The position numbers and the translations under genes are program-made. Source: Natrinema sp. HArc-T2 (GTDB taxonomy: Archaea > Halobacteriota > Halobacteria > Halobacteriales > Natrialbaceae). Taken from it: DNA of 64,000 nucleotides. Location: the NCBI RefSeq assembly GCF_041821085.1, contig NZ_JBGUAZ010000001.1, positions 124,001-188,000 of the forward strand. The letters are read 5' to 3'. Below the pieces are notes generated by a model. It ran no database searches. It was not told the origin of the DNA and was given only the letters and a program-made list of their open reading frames with translations. Within the stretch, counting starts at the first letter, position 1. Every line of letters begins with the position of its first letter. Of this stretch, positions 7,872-16,833 are shown one piece after another.

Positions 7872-8474
7872 ATGCTCGTCACGCTCGAGGGGTTGGATGG
7901 CAGCGGCAAGACGACGGTCTGGGAGGCCTTACACGAGCGCTATCCCGACGCCGTGTTCACGCGGGAGCCGACGAACTCCTGGTACGGCGACGCCGTCTAC
8001 CGATCGATCGAAGACGACGACGCCGATCCGCTGGCGGAACTCTTTCTCTACACCGCCGACCACGCCGACCACCTCTCGCGGGTGATCGAACCTGCCCTCG
8101 AGCGCGGCGACCTCGTGATCTCCGATCGCTACTCCGACTCGCGCTTTGCCTATCAGGGCGCGACCCTCGAGGGAGCCGATGGCCACGGGCTTGCGGACCC
8201 TCTCGAGTACGTCGCCGACGTCCACCGACCGTTCTCGATCGAGCCGGACCTGACGATCTACCTCGATCTCGACCCCGAAACCGCCGCGGCCCGCGCGGGG
8301 ACGACGAACAAGTTCGAGCGCGCCGAGTACCTCGCGTCGGTGCGGGACAACTACGAACGGCTCCTCGAGCGTGACCCCGACCGTTTCGTCCGCGTCGACG
8401 CGACCCAATCGCCTGAGACAGTCCTCGAGGCGACGACCGACGTGTTGGCCGAGGCGCTCGGCGAGTCGCGCTAA
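7872..8474 (+). CDS. tmk: Thymidylate kinase
   Basis: Phosphorylates dTMP to dTDP for DNA synthesis; cytosolic. 200 aa. The P-loop GLDGSGKTT is at residues 8-16 and the DRY motif in [14 protein letters not shown] forms part of the dTMP site. The sequence then runs [21 protein letters not shown], as in archaeal Tmk. It sits 65 nt after the ketoreductase with no obvious shared function, so cotranscription is possible but biologically incidental. Start chosen at [15 protein letters not shown], where the kinase core begins directly. Confidence 0.92.
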   Translation: MLVTLEGLDGSGKTTVWEALHERYPDAVFTREPTNSWYGDAVYRSIEDDDADPLAELFLYTADHADHLSRVIEPALERGDLVISDRYSDSRFAYQGATLEGADGHGLADPLEYVADVHRPFSIEPDLTIYLDLDPETAAARAGTTNKFERAEYLASVRDNYERLLERDPDRFVRVDATQSPETVLEATTDVLAEALGESR

Positions 8475-8555
8475 GCTCGCCTCGACACCTCGTCGTCGAG
8501 CGCGATCGAAACTCGGGCAAAGGCTTTAGTCGTGTCATAGCGTACCACACTGGCG

Positions 8556-8786
8556 ATGGTCCATGCGTTCATCATGGTGAAGACCGCTGCCGGGAAATCC
8601 GAGGGCCTGCTCGCGGAGATCGGTGGGCTCGAGTTAGTCACCGACGCGCACATCGTCGCGGGCAACTACGACATCATCGCGGAGATCGACGCCCCGGAGG
8701 TCTACGACGTGCTCCAGACGGCTTCGTCGAAGATGCAGCAACTCGGCGGTGTCTCCGAGACGAAGACCTACATCGCGATGGGATGA
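8556..8786 (+). CDS. Stand-alone Lrp/AsnC ligand-binding (RAM) domain protein
   Basis: 76 aa consisting only of the effector-binding RAM domain of Lrp/AsnC regulators, without a DNA-binding helix-turn-helix. Key parts are VHAFIMVKTAAGKSEGL, VTDAHIVAGNYDIIAEI and the C-terminal ETKTYIAMG. Such proteins oligomerise and bind small ligands, often amino acids. A CTTTAG box about 27-32 nt upstream supports the start. The next gene is a TrkA-type potassium regulator, followed by a second, similar RAM protein, so this domain may sense a ligand for potassium transport. Confidence 0.85.
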   Translation: MVHAFIMVKTAAGKSEGLLAEIGGLELVTDAHIVAGNYDIIAEIDAPEVYDVLQTASSKMQQLGGVSETKTYIAMG

Positions 8787-8893
8787 CGGCCCGATCGCGG
8801 TTGTGACGGTATCGTCGTGTCGGCGTCGCCAAGCGCGTTCGTTTCTCCGATCACAGTCATCGTTCGACCACCGACCATGCTAGTCCGGGGCAA

Positions 8894-8900
8894 ACTTATT
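8894..8900 (+). promoter_or_regulatory. TATA-like box of the trkA-RAM operon
   Basis: ACTTATT, 26-32 nt before the ATG at 8926, as expected for a leaderless start. Confidence 0.45.
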
Positions 8901-8925
8901 CACAGGGGCGAGCGTACGCCTGTCT

Positions 8926-9672
8926 ATGCAGTTCGTCATTATTGGGGCCGGACGGGTCGGGCTGCGGACGGCGCGCGTCCTCCGCGATGAAGGCCACGAG
9001 ATAACGCTGGTCGAACGCGACGAATCACGGATCAAACGCGCCAAGAATCAGGACTTTCCCGTCATCGAGGGCGACGGCTCCCGCGAGGCCGTTCTCGAGG
9101 AAGCCGGTGTGATGGACGCCGATGCCGTCGGCGCGTTGACCAGCGACCTCAACGTCAATTTCACTGCCTGCATGATCGGGAACCATCACGGCTGTCGAAC
9201 CGTCATGCGGATCGACGAGGCCTACCGTGAGGGGATCTACCGCAAGTACGCCGATCAGGTCGACGAGATCATCCACCCCGAGCGGCTGGGCGCGATCGGT
9301 GCCAAAAACGCCCTGTTGGGCGGGACGATTCGCGCCATCGCCGACGTTGCACCCTCTTTGCAGGTCGTCGAACTGACGATCACCAACGGCGCGCCCGTCA
9401 ACGGCTATACGCTCAGCGAACTGCAGTTGCCAGCCAACGCGACCGTCCTCGCGTTCGGCAAGAACAACAGTCCCCTCGAGATCCCGAGCGAAGACAGTTC
9501 GCTCGAGGACGGCGACCGGCTCGTCGTCCTCGCGGACTTCGACGTCTTGAGCGAGGTCCGCCAACTGCTGGTCGGTGAGACGCCGATGCAGGCGGCTGCG
9601 AACGCGGGGTCGGGCTCGAGTTCGGTCTCGACGGATCGTGATACGAACAGCGACACTGGAGGTGTGAACTAA
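8926..9672 (+). CDS. TrkA-type potassium transport regulator (RCK N and C domains)
   Basis: Cytosolic gating/regulatory subunit of Trk-type K+ uptake, 248 aa. The N-terminal Rossmann domain begins MQFVIIGAGRVGLRTARVL with GxGxxG, and acidic ERDESRIKRA fits NAD(H) binding. The C-terminal TrkA-C domain covers about residues 145-220 (LQVVELTITNGAPVNGYTL and DGDRLVVLADFD). The tail is a Ser/Gly-rich low-complexity segment. The last base of its TAA stop is the A of the next ATG (TAATG), so it is translationally coupled to the following RAM-domain gene. No membrane TrkH subunit is in the window. Confidence 0.88.
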   Translation: MQFVIIGAGRVGLRTARVLRDEGHEITLVERDESRIKRAKNQDFPVIEGDGSREAVLEEAGVMDADAVGALTSDLNVNFTACMIGNHHGCRTVMRIDEAYREGIYRKYADQVDEIIHPERLGAIGAKNALLGGTIRAIADVAPSLQVVELTITNGAPVNGYTLSELQLPANATVLAFGKNNSPLEIPSEDSSLEDGDRLVVLADFDVLSEVRQLLVGETPMQAAANAGSGSSSVSTDRDTNSDTGGVN

Positions 9673-9902
9673 TGGTTACGGCATTCGTTATGATCAAGGC
9701 GAACACGGGCGAGGCGGATCGGCTCAGAGACAGCATCGAATCGATCGAGGGCGTGCAATCGGCGCACATCGTCGCCGGCGACGTCGACCTCATCGCGAAA
9801 GCACAGGTCGAGACACCGGCGGAAGTCAAAGAGATCGCAGCGACCCGCATTCAGGCGGTCGAGGGCATCGAGGATACACAGACGTACATCGCGATGGACT
9901 AG
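9672..9902 (+). CDS. Second stand-alone Lrp/AsnC ligand-binding (RAM) domain protein
   Basis: 76 aa, same size and architecture as the RAM protein upstream of trkA: VTAFVMIKANTGEADRL, VQSAHIVAGDVDLIAKA and terminal DTQTYIAMD. It overlaps the trkA stop by one base, so the two products are made together. Potassium homeostasis is central in salt-in haloarchaea, and a ligand sensor coupled to TrkA is a reasonable role, though this rests on context. A strong palindrome follows directly after its stop. Confidence 0.85.
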   Translation: MVTAFVMIKANTGEADRLRDSIESIEGVQSAHIVAGDVDLIAKAQVETPAEVKEIAATRIQAVEGIEDTQTYIAMD

Positions 9903-9905
9903 AAA

Positions 9906-9982
9906 CGAAATTTTACCCTGCGGTCTATCGGGCTGGCGGCAGCTACGCTGTCGCCAGTCCGATGCCCCTCGGCAAAATTTCG
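9906..9982. repeat. 77-bp palindromic hairpin element after the RAM gene
   Basis: Outer arms CGAAATTTT (9906-9914) and AAAATTTCG (9974-9982) pair perfectly. Inside, CGGGCTGGCGGCAG pairs with CTGTCGCCAGTCCG apart from two G-U type positions, with a 5-nt loop. It begins 4 nt after a stop codon and lies between convergent genes. It could act as a two-way transcript end or be a small palindromic mobile remnant. It is unrelated in sequence to the 11-copy family. Confidence 0.7.
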
Positions 9983-10162
9983 ATCAAAAGCACTCCTCCC
10001 CTCCGGGTCGGTCGTCGGCCCGCTCGCTCACCCGTCGGGTTCGCTCGCGGTCAGTAACAGGGTGAGTGCCTGCCCTTCCCCGGGTCGCATGGCTCTCGCA
10101 TCTGCTCGAGCCACGCTCCCGGCCATAGCTGTGAGCCTCACCCGGAAACAGCCGCCAGCGTA

Positions 10163-10693
10163 TTATAGAGGCATGCCGCCGCTGCCCCCGTTGTCGTCTG
10201 CGGCCTGCTGACCCTGTTGCTGGGCGTTTTCGAGTAACGTCGCCGCTGGCCCGCGGTACTCGTAGCCGGGGATGATCCCCTGTGCGTAGGTGCCTTCGAC
10301 GAACTCGAGGAGTGCTTTGGCGTCTTCGACGCCCTCGCTTGCGTCCCAGGCAGTGTACGCGAGGTGAACCCGAACCTCCTCGGCGTCGCGTTCGACGACC
10401 GGTTCGTCGTGGGTGCTCGTGTTGGCGACAGTGAAGACGTCCCCCAGGCGGCGCTCGAGCGTTTCGAACCAACCATCTTCGACGACGTCGGCGACGTGCT
10501 CACCGGCGACGGCGGCGTCGAGCGTCGGGAGAAAGACGGTAACGCGGAAACGACCGTCGCGCTTGCCGTCGGCGTCCTCGGCTGTAACGGTCGTCTCGAA
10601 GACGGTCGTCGTGAGGGCGTAGCCGTCGTCAGTTTGATCGAACGCGTCGTGGGCCTCGAGTGCGCGGTCGATGGGGGCCGGAAGATCGGTCAT
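10163..10693 (-). CDS. DUF5813-like haloarchaeal protein
   Basis: 176 aa, soluble and acidic, matching the haloarchaeal family I know as DUF5813: start MTDLPAPIDRALEAHDAF, then VFETTVTAEDADG and RFRVTVFLPTLDAAV, middle GDVFTVANTSTHDEPVV, and a low-complexity Gln/Gly-rich C-terminus ending GGSGGMPL. No catalytic motif, membrane segment or signal is visible. It converges with the trkA-RAM operon; nothing in the context indicates a function. Confidence 0.7.
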   Translation of the reverse strand: MTDLPAPIDRALEAHDAFDQTDDGYALTTTVFETTVTAEDADGKRDGRFRVTVFLPTLDAAVAGEHVADVVEDGWFETLERRLGDVFTVANTSTHDEPVVERDAEEVRVHLAYTAWDASEGVEDAKALLEFVEGTYAQGIIPGYEYRGPAATLLENAQQQGQQAADDNGGSGGMPL

Positions 10694-11052
10694 CGGTCAC
10701 CCAGAGGGGCGTGACGAAAAAGGGTGTTTTGGACTAGCTGACTCGCCGCTTCGGCGGCGACCGAACGATGGCCGTTTGGCGGTCGATATCGGATCGTTTC
10801 ACCGAGAAACGCCGCGTTGTGTCCGAAACGAATGCAGGGTACTTCCCGGCGTTCCGGCATCGCTCGACGGCATGACTCTCGATCGAAAAACTGCGGACCG
10901 TCGTCGATTCGCTCGCCTCCTCGGGACGGACAGGGACCGCGGCTCCGGCTTGCCGATCGTCGGGACCGATGCCGACAGCGAGGCAGCCGACGAAGACGAC
11001 CGTGACAGCACCACTGACGCCACGTCAGACCGCCGCACTCGCTCGTGACTCC
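10694..11052. other. Intergenic stretch without a confident gene
   Basis: Contains a possible 58-aa plus-strand frame (ATG 10872 to stop at 11048, MTLDRKTADRRRFARLLG) with acidic, low-complexity composition. I see no promoter, conserved motif or coding signal strong enough to call it, so it is only noted here. Confidence 0.3.
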
Positions 11053-12345
11053 TTACGCCTGTTCGATCGCCTGATCCAGATCCGCGATCACGTCGTCGAC
11101 GTCCTCGATGCCGACAGAGAGACGTACGAGGTCGTCGGTGACGCCGCCTGCCAGCTTCTCTTCCTCGGTGAGCTGCTGGTGGGTCGTGCTCGCGGGGTGG
11201 ATGATCAGCGTCTTCGCGTCGCCGACGTTCGCCAGCAGGCTCGTCAGGTCGACTTCGTTACAGACCGTTTCGGCGGCGTCGTAGCCACCCTCGAGTCCGA
11301 ACGTGATCATGCCGCCATAGCCGCCCTCGAGATACTTCGCGGCGTTCTCGTGGGTCTCGTGACTCTCGAGGCCGGGGTAGTTGACCCACGCCACGTCGGG
11401 GTGGTCCTCTAAGTACTCCGCGACGGCCATCGCGTTCTCACAGTGTTTCTCCATGCGCAGGGGCAGCGACTCGAGTTTCTGGAGCGTGACCCAGGCGTCG
11501 AACGGCGACTGCTGGTTGCCCAGATCTCGCAGGCCGCGGGTCCGAGCGGCGAACGCGAAGGCCGCGTCGCCGAACGTCTCGCGGAAGTTGACGCCGTGGT
11601 AGGCCGGGTTCGGCTCGGTGAGTTCGGGGAAGTCGCCGTCTTCCCAGGGGAACGAGCCGCCGTCGACCAAGATGCCGCCGACGGTCGAGCCCGCGCCGTG
11701 GATCCACTTGGTCGTCGAGTTCCAGACGAGGTCCGCGCCGTGCTCGAGCGGTCGGCACAGATACGGCGTCGCGAACGTGTTGTCGACGAACAGCGGCACG
11801 TTGTGCTCGTGAGCGATGTCGGCGATGCGCTCGATATCCGGGGTGACGAGCGCGGGGTTGCCGATCGTCTCGAGGTGGACGAACGCGGTGTCGTCGTCGA
11901 TGGCCTCGGCGTAGGCCTCGTAGTCGAGCGTGTCGACGAACTTCGTCTCGACACCGCGTTTCGCGACGGTGTGGGTGAGGTAGGTGTAGGTCCCGCCGTA
12001 CAGCGACGACGAGGAGACGATGTTGTCGCCGACGTCCGCGAGGATGAACGTCGCGAGGTCGAACGCGGCCATCCCCGAGGCGGTCGCGAGTGCGCCGACG
12101 CCGCCTTCCAGCGTCGCGATGCGTTCCTCGAGCATCGCGTTCGTCGGGTTCATGATCCGCGAGTAGATGTTGCCGAGCTCTTCTAAGCCGAACAGCGCGG
12201 CGGCGTGGTCGGTATCCTCGAACTCGTAGGACGTGGTCTGGTACAGCGGCGGTGCCCGGGCTCCCGTCGTCGGGTCGGACTCCTGGCCGGCGTGGATGCT
12301 GTTGGTTGCGAAGCGATGGCCGTTCGAATCGGATTCGTCACTCAT
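11053..12345 (-). CDS. metY: O-acetylhomoserine aminocarboxypropyltransferase / cysteine synthase family
   Basis: PLP enzyme of the Cys/Met metabolism family, 430 aa, making homocysteine from O-acetylhomoserine and sulfide (or a related gamma-replacement). Motifs: [18 protein letters not shown] at the N-terminus, [20 protein letters not shown], the PLP-stacking [27 protein letters not shown], and the Schiff-base lysine in [11 protein letters not shown] around residue 210. The C-terminal [24 protein letters not shown] is typical of MetY/MetZ rather than of cystathionine lyases. A TTTTAC box 26-31 nt upstream supports the start. No acetyltransferase neighbour is visible. Confidence 0.9.
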   Translation of the reverse strand: MSDESDSNGHRFATNSIHAGQESDPTTGARAPPLYQTTSYEFEDTDHAAALFGLEELGNIYSRIMNPTNAMLEERIATLEGGVGALATASGMAAFDLATFILADVGDNIVSSSSLYGGTYTYLTHTVAKRGVETKFVDTLDYEAYAEAIDDDTAFVHLETIGNPALVTPDIERIADIAHEHNVPLFVDNTFATPYLCRPLEHGADLVWNSTTKWIHGAGSTVGGILVDGGSFPWEDGDFPELTEPNPAYHGVNFRETFGDAAFAFAARTRGLRDLGNQQSPFDAWVTLQKLESLPLRMEKHCENAMAVAEYLEDHPDVAWVNYPGLESHETHENAAKYLEGGYGGMITFGLEGGYDAAETVCNEVDLTSLLANVGDAKTLIIHPASTTHQQLTEEEKLAGGVTDDLVRLSVGIEDVDDVIADLDQAIEQA

Positions 12346-12447
12346 ACCAGAGCCGTTGCAGCCACTCTACGTAAAACCCCTCGCGTTTCCCTTGACGCCG
12401 GAATACGACCGAGATGCGGGCAGATATTACCGAGTACCGCATGGCAC

Positions 12448-12533
12448 TCATACGGTCTGCTGTACTGATGTCCCGGTGGGACCGCAGTGCGGGTCGCGGT
12501 CCCACCGGAACTGGCTGGCAGGAGTCTGTCTCA
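12448..12533 (+). repeat. Palindromic intergenic element, copy B
   Basis: 86-bp copy with the clearest inner stem: CCGGTGGGACCGC pairs perfectly with GCGGTCCCACCGG around a 10-nt loop. The right arm ends on 12531-12533, which is the TGA stop (complement) of the exchanger gene. Confidence 0.9.
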
Positions 12534-13544
12534 GACCTCGAGCACGGTGACGACGCGAAGGCTCTCTAAGAGCAGCCAGCAGACGAACGCGCCATAGAGT
12601 CCCAACAGCAGCCACGCCTCGCGTGTCGAGAGTCGCATTTCGGTTCGGGAAATCCCGAAGAAGACGATCGTCGCGAACACCAGAAAGGCCATCATCGGGA
12701 CGATGTGGGCGAAATTGATCGTCAGCGAGCCCGCGACGAGGACACCGACCGGGACGGCGACCAGCAGGTCAAAGGTGTTGCTCCCGAGGACGTTCGCCAG
12801 CGTCACCGTCGGTCGATCCGCCCGTGCGGCCGCGAGACTGACGAACGTATCGGGCAGGCTCGAGCCGGCGGCGACGACAGTCATTCCCCAGAGAAACGAG
12901 GGGGTCCCGAACGCGTCGCCGAGGCCGACAGCCGACCGGACGAGCCCCTCGACGCCGAGGACGATCGCCACCAGCCCGACGCCGAACTGCAACCAGGTCG
13001 GGAGCACGTCGACCGACGTGTCCGTCGTTGCGCCTTCGTCGGCGGCGTCGAGGTACTGGGTGAAGATGTAGAGGCCGTACAGCGCGACGGGAAACAGCGC
13101 GAGCGGGCGTGAGACGTTTCCTTGGATGAGCCGGCCACTGCCGGCAACCGGGTTGTAGATGACCGCCAGCGAGAACGTCAACAGTAGCGACGCGACCGCG
13201 AGCATGTAGAACAGTGACTCCTTGTAGACTAGCTCGCGCGACGTATCGATGCCGCCGCCGACCACCACGGCGAGGCCGGGGATCGCCAGCAGATTGAACA
13301 CTGCCGAGCCGACGATCGATCCCACGCCGAGTTCGAACTCGCCGTGAATCAGTGTCGCGAGCAACACGCTCACCAGCTCGGGCATGCTTGAGCCGACAGC
13401 GGCAATGACGGCTCCCTGGACGACCGCCGGCAGGCCGTACGCGGCCGCGAGGTCATTGGCTGCCTCCTCGAGTCTGGCGCTGCCGTACCAGAGTACGCCC
13501 GTTCCAACGGCAGCGAGGGCGATTAGCCCCGCGATCTCGATCAT
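12531..13544 (-). CDS. Sodium/calcium exchanger family membrane protein (CaCA)
   Basis: Cation antiporter of the YrbG-like CaCA family, 337 aa, with about ten transmembrane segments. Both internal alpha-repeats are visible: GSSMPELVSVLLATLIHG with GSIVGSAVFNLLAIPG in the first half, and GSSLPDTFVSLAAARAD with NVLGSNTFDLLVAVP in the second, which hold the ion-binding acidic residues. I choose MIEIAGLIALAAVGTG at 13544 because the first membrane helix starts there; a longer frame to 13892 adds a basic, non-family extension. The stop lies on the tip of repeat copy B. The start overlaps a tiny upstream frame by ATGA. Confidence 0.9.
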   Translation of the reverse strand: MIEIAGLIALAAVGTGVLWYGSARLEEAANDLAAAYGLPAVVQGAVIAAVGSSMPELVSVLLATLIHGEFELGVGSIVGSAVFNLLAIPGLAVVVGGGIDTSRELVYKESLFYMLAVASLLLTFSLAVIYNPVAGSGRLIQGNVSRPLALFPVALYGLYIFTQYLDAADEGATTDTSVDVLPTWLQFGVGLVAIVLGVEGLVRSAVGLGDAFGTPSFLWGMTVVAAGSSLPDTFVSLAAARADRPTVTLANVLGSNTFDLLVAVPVGVLVAGSLTINFAHIVPMMAFLVFATIVFFGISRTEMRLSTREAWLLLGLYGAFVCWLLLESLRVVTVLEV

Positions 13545-13660
13545 GACTGGGCCGCTGGTCGACGACCGACCGTCGATCCGTGCTGAGACGTTCGTGTGCG
13601 CTCGCCTCGTTGAGCGGTTGTCTCGCGCGTCTCCGCTTTCTCGGCGGCTTCCGCTTCCAT
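13541..13660 (-). CDS. Possible 39-aa leader frame coupled to the exchanger gene
   Basis: Frame MEAEAAEKAETRETTAQRGE followed by 19 more residues, ending in a TGA that overlaps the exchanger ATG by 4 nt (ATGA). That is a typical translational-coupling arrangement. There is no recognisable domain and the composition is low complexity, so it may be chance. Confidence 0.22.
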   Translation of the reverse strand: MEAEAAEKAETRETTAQRGERTRTSQHGSTVGRRPAAQS

Positions 13661-13953
13661 GTCTCGTCCTTCTCGCGCAGACGTGTAAAGATGGCAGACT
13701 CTCGCGGCGATGGGCGTTGCGATCGCCCCACTGCGGGGTGCTCGAGCGGCCATCGAGCCACGCGATGTGACGGACCCAATTTATCGACAGGGCTGGAGCG
13801 AGGGAGCGCTCTATACCGCTCGTGAGCGTTTCGTGGGCATTGGTACTGCTACTAGCAACGCTCATACGCACGGCGCCCGGCACTTGGTGCACGACGCGAC
13901 GGTACGTGCGGCGGACCGCCGTCCGAACCGCTGCCGAGCGATATCGATCACCT
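13661..13953. other. Intergenic stretch, nothing recognised
   Basis: Between the exchanger and the 13954 gene I see no repeat copy, RNA or convincing frame. Confidence 0.3.
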
Positions 13954-14382
13954 ATGTCCGAATCACCGCCACGGTCATCGAGCGACGATACAGAATCGGT
14001 CTACAACGACTACATACTGGACGTCCGAATTCTCGAGGTCGTGCCGCCAGACGCCGAGACACCGCAGTACCGGTTCGAGGCTCCCCAGCATACGCCGGTG
14101 ACGTTCGAGGATCCGGAGACGGCGACGCTGTACGCCGATATCTACTTCGACACGAACGGTTTCCAGGAAGCGGGTACCGGCGACCGGGGCGTTCCGCCGG
14201 AGGTCATTCAGGCCGGCCGGGATACGCTCGCGGCGTACTTCCTCACGATGCCAGGGACGGACGTGAACTGGGTGGCGTCGTTTTACGGGAAGACGCCACC
14301 AAAGATCGAGCGCTACGTCGCATCCGTCCGCGAGCGCGCCCAAGAGATCCGCACGAACGCCGCCGAACAGGGTCTCGAGTAG
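13954..14382 (+). CDS. Hypothetical acidic haloarchaeal protein
   Basis: 142 aa, soluble; I do not recognise the family. The start MSESPPRSSSDDTESVYNDY is preferred over an upstream in-frame ATG at 13822 because haloarchaeal proteins typically begin this way and the upstream extension is Arg/Thr-rich, unlike the rest. The core YILDVRILEVVPPDAETP and TLYADIYFDTNGFQEAGTG looks like a compact alpha/beta fold, followed by helices (PEVIQAGRDTLAAYFLTMPG; PPKIERYVASVRERAQEI). No membrane segment, signal peptide or catalytic motif is seen. It stands alone between divergent and unrelated genes. Confidence 0.6.
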   Translation: MSESPPRSSSDDTESVYNDYILDVRILEVVPPDAETPQYRFEAPQHTPVTFEDPETATLYADIYFDTNGFQEAGTGDRGVPPEVIQAGRDTLAAYFLTMPGTDVNWVASFYGKTPPKIERYVASVRERAQEIRTNAAEQGLE

Positions 14383-14634
14383 CTGACGCCGGCCTCGTCG
14401 GCACTGGCTCTGGACCCGTTCGTGAGCGGTGAGACGCATCTATTTTTGCCACGAGACACGGACGAGCACCGAGCTCGAGCGACTTATCGGATCACGATGT
14501 CGGATCGGAATCAGCGCAAGCACAGGTCGACGGTTGCCGGACCGGTCGCAACGTGAACGGAACGGAGACCTCCATAGCATTCTATACACTTTGTTCTGGA
14601 ATGGGCAGATAAATATTAGAAATATAAAGGTCCT

Positions 14635-14640
14635 ATAATC
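14635..14640 (+). promoter_or_regulatory. TATA-like box of the PhoX-like gene
   Basis: TATAAT, 22-27 nt before the ATG at 14662, within an unusually AT-rich stretch (about 14580-14660) for this genome. Confidence 0.5.
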
Positions 14641-14661
14641 GGATAATCCGTTACGGAACTG

Positions 14662-16833
14662 ATGGTCGATTTAACTCGACGAAACCTGATGGAAGCCTCG
14701 GTCGCCGCAGCGTTGGGTGCAAGCGTCACCGGCGTCGCGAGCGCCGCCGACCCTGACGATCCCGATACGCCGCTGGCACCGCACGTCGACGGAGAGTTAA
14801 AGCGGTTCTCCTCGACCGCGCTCGGCGCGGAAGTCACCGGACCGTTCGTGTTCGGTGATGGCTCGCTGCTCTACAGCCTCCAGCACCCGAGCCGCGACAA
14901 CCCCGCGCCGTACGACGAGGCAGGTATCGGTTACTTCAGCGGCTTCCAGTTCGAGCTCGACGGCAGCAACGACGATTTTGACGAACTGTCGACGCCCCAG
15001 ACGAACGCCGAACAGCAGACGGTTCGTGGCGCGGACGGCGAGTACACGTTCCTCGCACAGGCCCACGAGCCGATCAACGGGGGCACCGAAGAACTCGGCG
15101 TCGTCCAGACGCCCGACGGCGAGAATATCACGACCGACGCGTTCGCCGGCACACAGTACGGCGACGCCGCGTACAACCCTGACTGTAACCAGTTCGTCCC
15201 CACGACTGCGGACGGCACCGAGGGCTACCTCTTTACCAACTGGGAGAACAGCCCCGGCAACGTCTCTCGGATTCCGATCAGCCGGACCGACGATGGCGAG
15301 TGGGAGGCCGACCTCGAGAACGCGATCAATCTCGCCAACACCGAGCCGATGCGCGAACTCGGCGGGACGCGCATCAACTGTTACGGCGATCTGAGCCCGT
15401 GGGAGACGATGCTCTCCTCCGAGGAGAACTACGCGCACCCGCGCGTCTCGCTGGCCGCGACCGTCGGCGACATCGTCGAGGCGGGGACGGGCAAGGGACG
15501 CCGCGGCGCCCACGAGTTCTGGAACCGACCGAACCCCTCGGCGATTCAGAGCGCCATTGATGACTACTACGGCGACGAGTCCTGGGGTATTCAGGGCTAC
15601 TGGGCGATGACTGGCGTCGAGTTCCTCGCGTACTACCTCGGTTCCGACCCGGTCGATCAGGGCGCCGACGGGAACACGACCGAGCCGATCGACGACGTCT
15701 ATCCCAACCCCTACCGCTACGGCTACCACGTCGACGTCCGCGAGCCGACGGCTGACCCGCCACAGCCGGTCAAATACTACGTGATGGGACGGGCCGCCTG
15801 GGAAGCACCTGACATCCAGTCCGACAAAAAGACCGTCTACGGCTGCTCTGACGGCGACAGTAAAGGGATCTACAAGTTCGTTGCTGACGAGCCGATCGAC
15901 AGCTACGACGATCCCATGGATGTCGCCGGCACGCTCTACGCCCCCAAAGTGACCAACGAGGAAGCTGCTCGCGAACTGCCGCCGGCGGCAGTCAACCTCG
16001 AGCTCGAGTGGCTCGAGTTGGGCCACGCCACGAACCGGGAGGTCGAGGCGTGGATCGCCAAGTACGACGGTATCACCCAGACGGACTACCTCGAGACCCA
16101 CGCCGAGACCGACTGGGAAACGGACCTCGAAACCGCACTCGAGGAAGCTGACAGGGAGGTCGTCGAAAACGGCAATCAGGACTACATCACCGACGCGGAG
16201 ATCGTCCGCTGGGCCGACCAGTACGAGGCAAACGGTCCAGACGGCGTCGATCCGGCACTCCGTCGCGTGCCGTTCCTCGAGACGCGCGCGGCTGCCAAGG
16301 AGATCGGCGCGACCATCGAGTTCAACAAAGCCGAGGGCGTCGACAGCGTCGACGGGGCCGGTCCGGGCGACTACGTCTACTTCGCCATCTCGGAACTCAA
16401 CGACGACCTCTCTGCCGAGGAGGGCTACGAGGACGTTGGCGACGTCCAGCTCGAACGAGTCGACGGCGGCGTCGTCTATCGGGCGGAACTCGAGGCGGAT
16501 TTCAACGTCTCGGAGCTCGAGCCGGTCATCGTCGGGCCGGACGCGAGCGATCCGGCGGCCGTCGCGGACGACGCGCTCATCAACGTCGACAACGTGCTCG
16601 TGATGGACGACGGTCGCGTGCTCTGCTGTGAGGACGCCGATCAGTTCGGTCGCTCCTACAGCAACGACTGCCTCTACGTGTACGAACCGCCGGAAAACGA
16701 CTCCCCCGACCGTCCGACCGACCATCCGGGGCGTGGCCACGGCGGAGCCGGTGACGACGCCGCCGACGGCTTCCCAGGTCGTCCCACCGATCAGCCGGGA
16801 CGTGGTCGCGGACGAACGGACAACGACGACTGA
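14662..16833 (+). CDS. PhoX-like (DUF839) Tat-exported protein, putative phosphatase
   Basis: 723-aa secreted protein. The N-terminus has a twin-arginine signal (TRRNLMEASVAAALGASV, cleavage likely after ASA near residue 28). The family signature GTRINCYGDLSPWETMLSSE, followed by ENYAHPR, matches the PhoX/DUF839 motif with its metal-binding Glu in SSEEN; later parts include VYGCSDGDSKGIYKF and NVLVMDDGRVLCCEDADQFG. PhoX enzymes are Ca/Fe-dependent phosphomonoesterases, so an exported phosphatase is likely but not certain. It is longer than bacterial PhoX because of an acidic insertion near residues 460-560 and a tail with two Gly/Arg-rich units (RPTDHPGRGHGG, RPTDQPGRGRGR). The tail may attach to the surface; no PGF-CTERM is seen. 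Confidence 0.82.
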   Translation: MVDLTRRNLMEASVAAALGASVTGVASAADPDDPDTPLAPHVDGELKRFSSTALGAEVTGPFVFGDGSLLYSLQHPSRDNPAPYDEAGIGYFSGFQFELDGSNDDFDELSTPQTNAEQQTVRGADGEYTFLAQAHEPINGGTEELGVVQTPDGENITTDAFAGTQYGDAAYNPDCNQFVPTTADGTEGYLFTNWENSPGNVSRIPISRTDDGEWEADLENAINLANTEPMRELGGTRINCYGDLSPWETMLSSEENYAHPRVSLAATVGDIVEAGTGKGRRGAHEFWNRPNPSAIQSAIDDYYGDESWGIQGYWAMTGVEFLAYYLGSDPVDQGADGNTTEPIDDVYPNPYRYGYHVDVREPTADPPQPVKYYVMGRAAWEAPDIQSDKKTVYGCSDGDSKGIYKFVADEPIDSYDDPMDVAGTLYAPKVTNEEAARELPPAAVNLELEWLELGHATNREVEAWIAKYDGITQTDYLETHAETDWETDLETALEEADREVVENGNQDYITDAEIVRWADQYEANGPDGVDPALRRVPFLETRAAAKEIGATIEFNKAEGVDSVDGAGPGDYVYFAISELNDDLSAEEGYEDVGDVQLERVDGGVVYRAELEADFNVSELEPVIVGPDASDPAAVADDALINVDNVLVMDDGRVLCCEDADQFGRSYSNDCLYVYEPPENDSPDRPTDHPGRGHGGAGDDAADGFPGRPTDQPGRGRGRTDNDD

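Noticed and set aside
10872-11048. 58-aa plus-strand frame as a gene
   Set aside because: Low-complexity acidic/basic composition, no promoter and no family resemblance.
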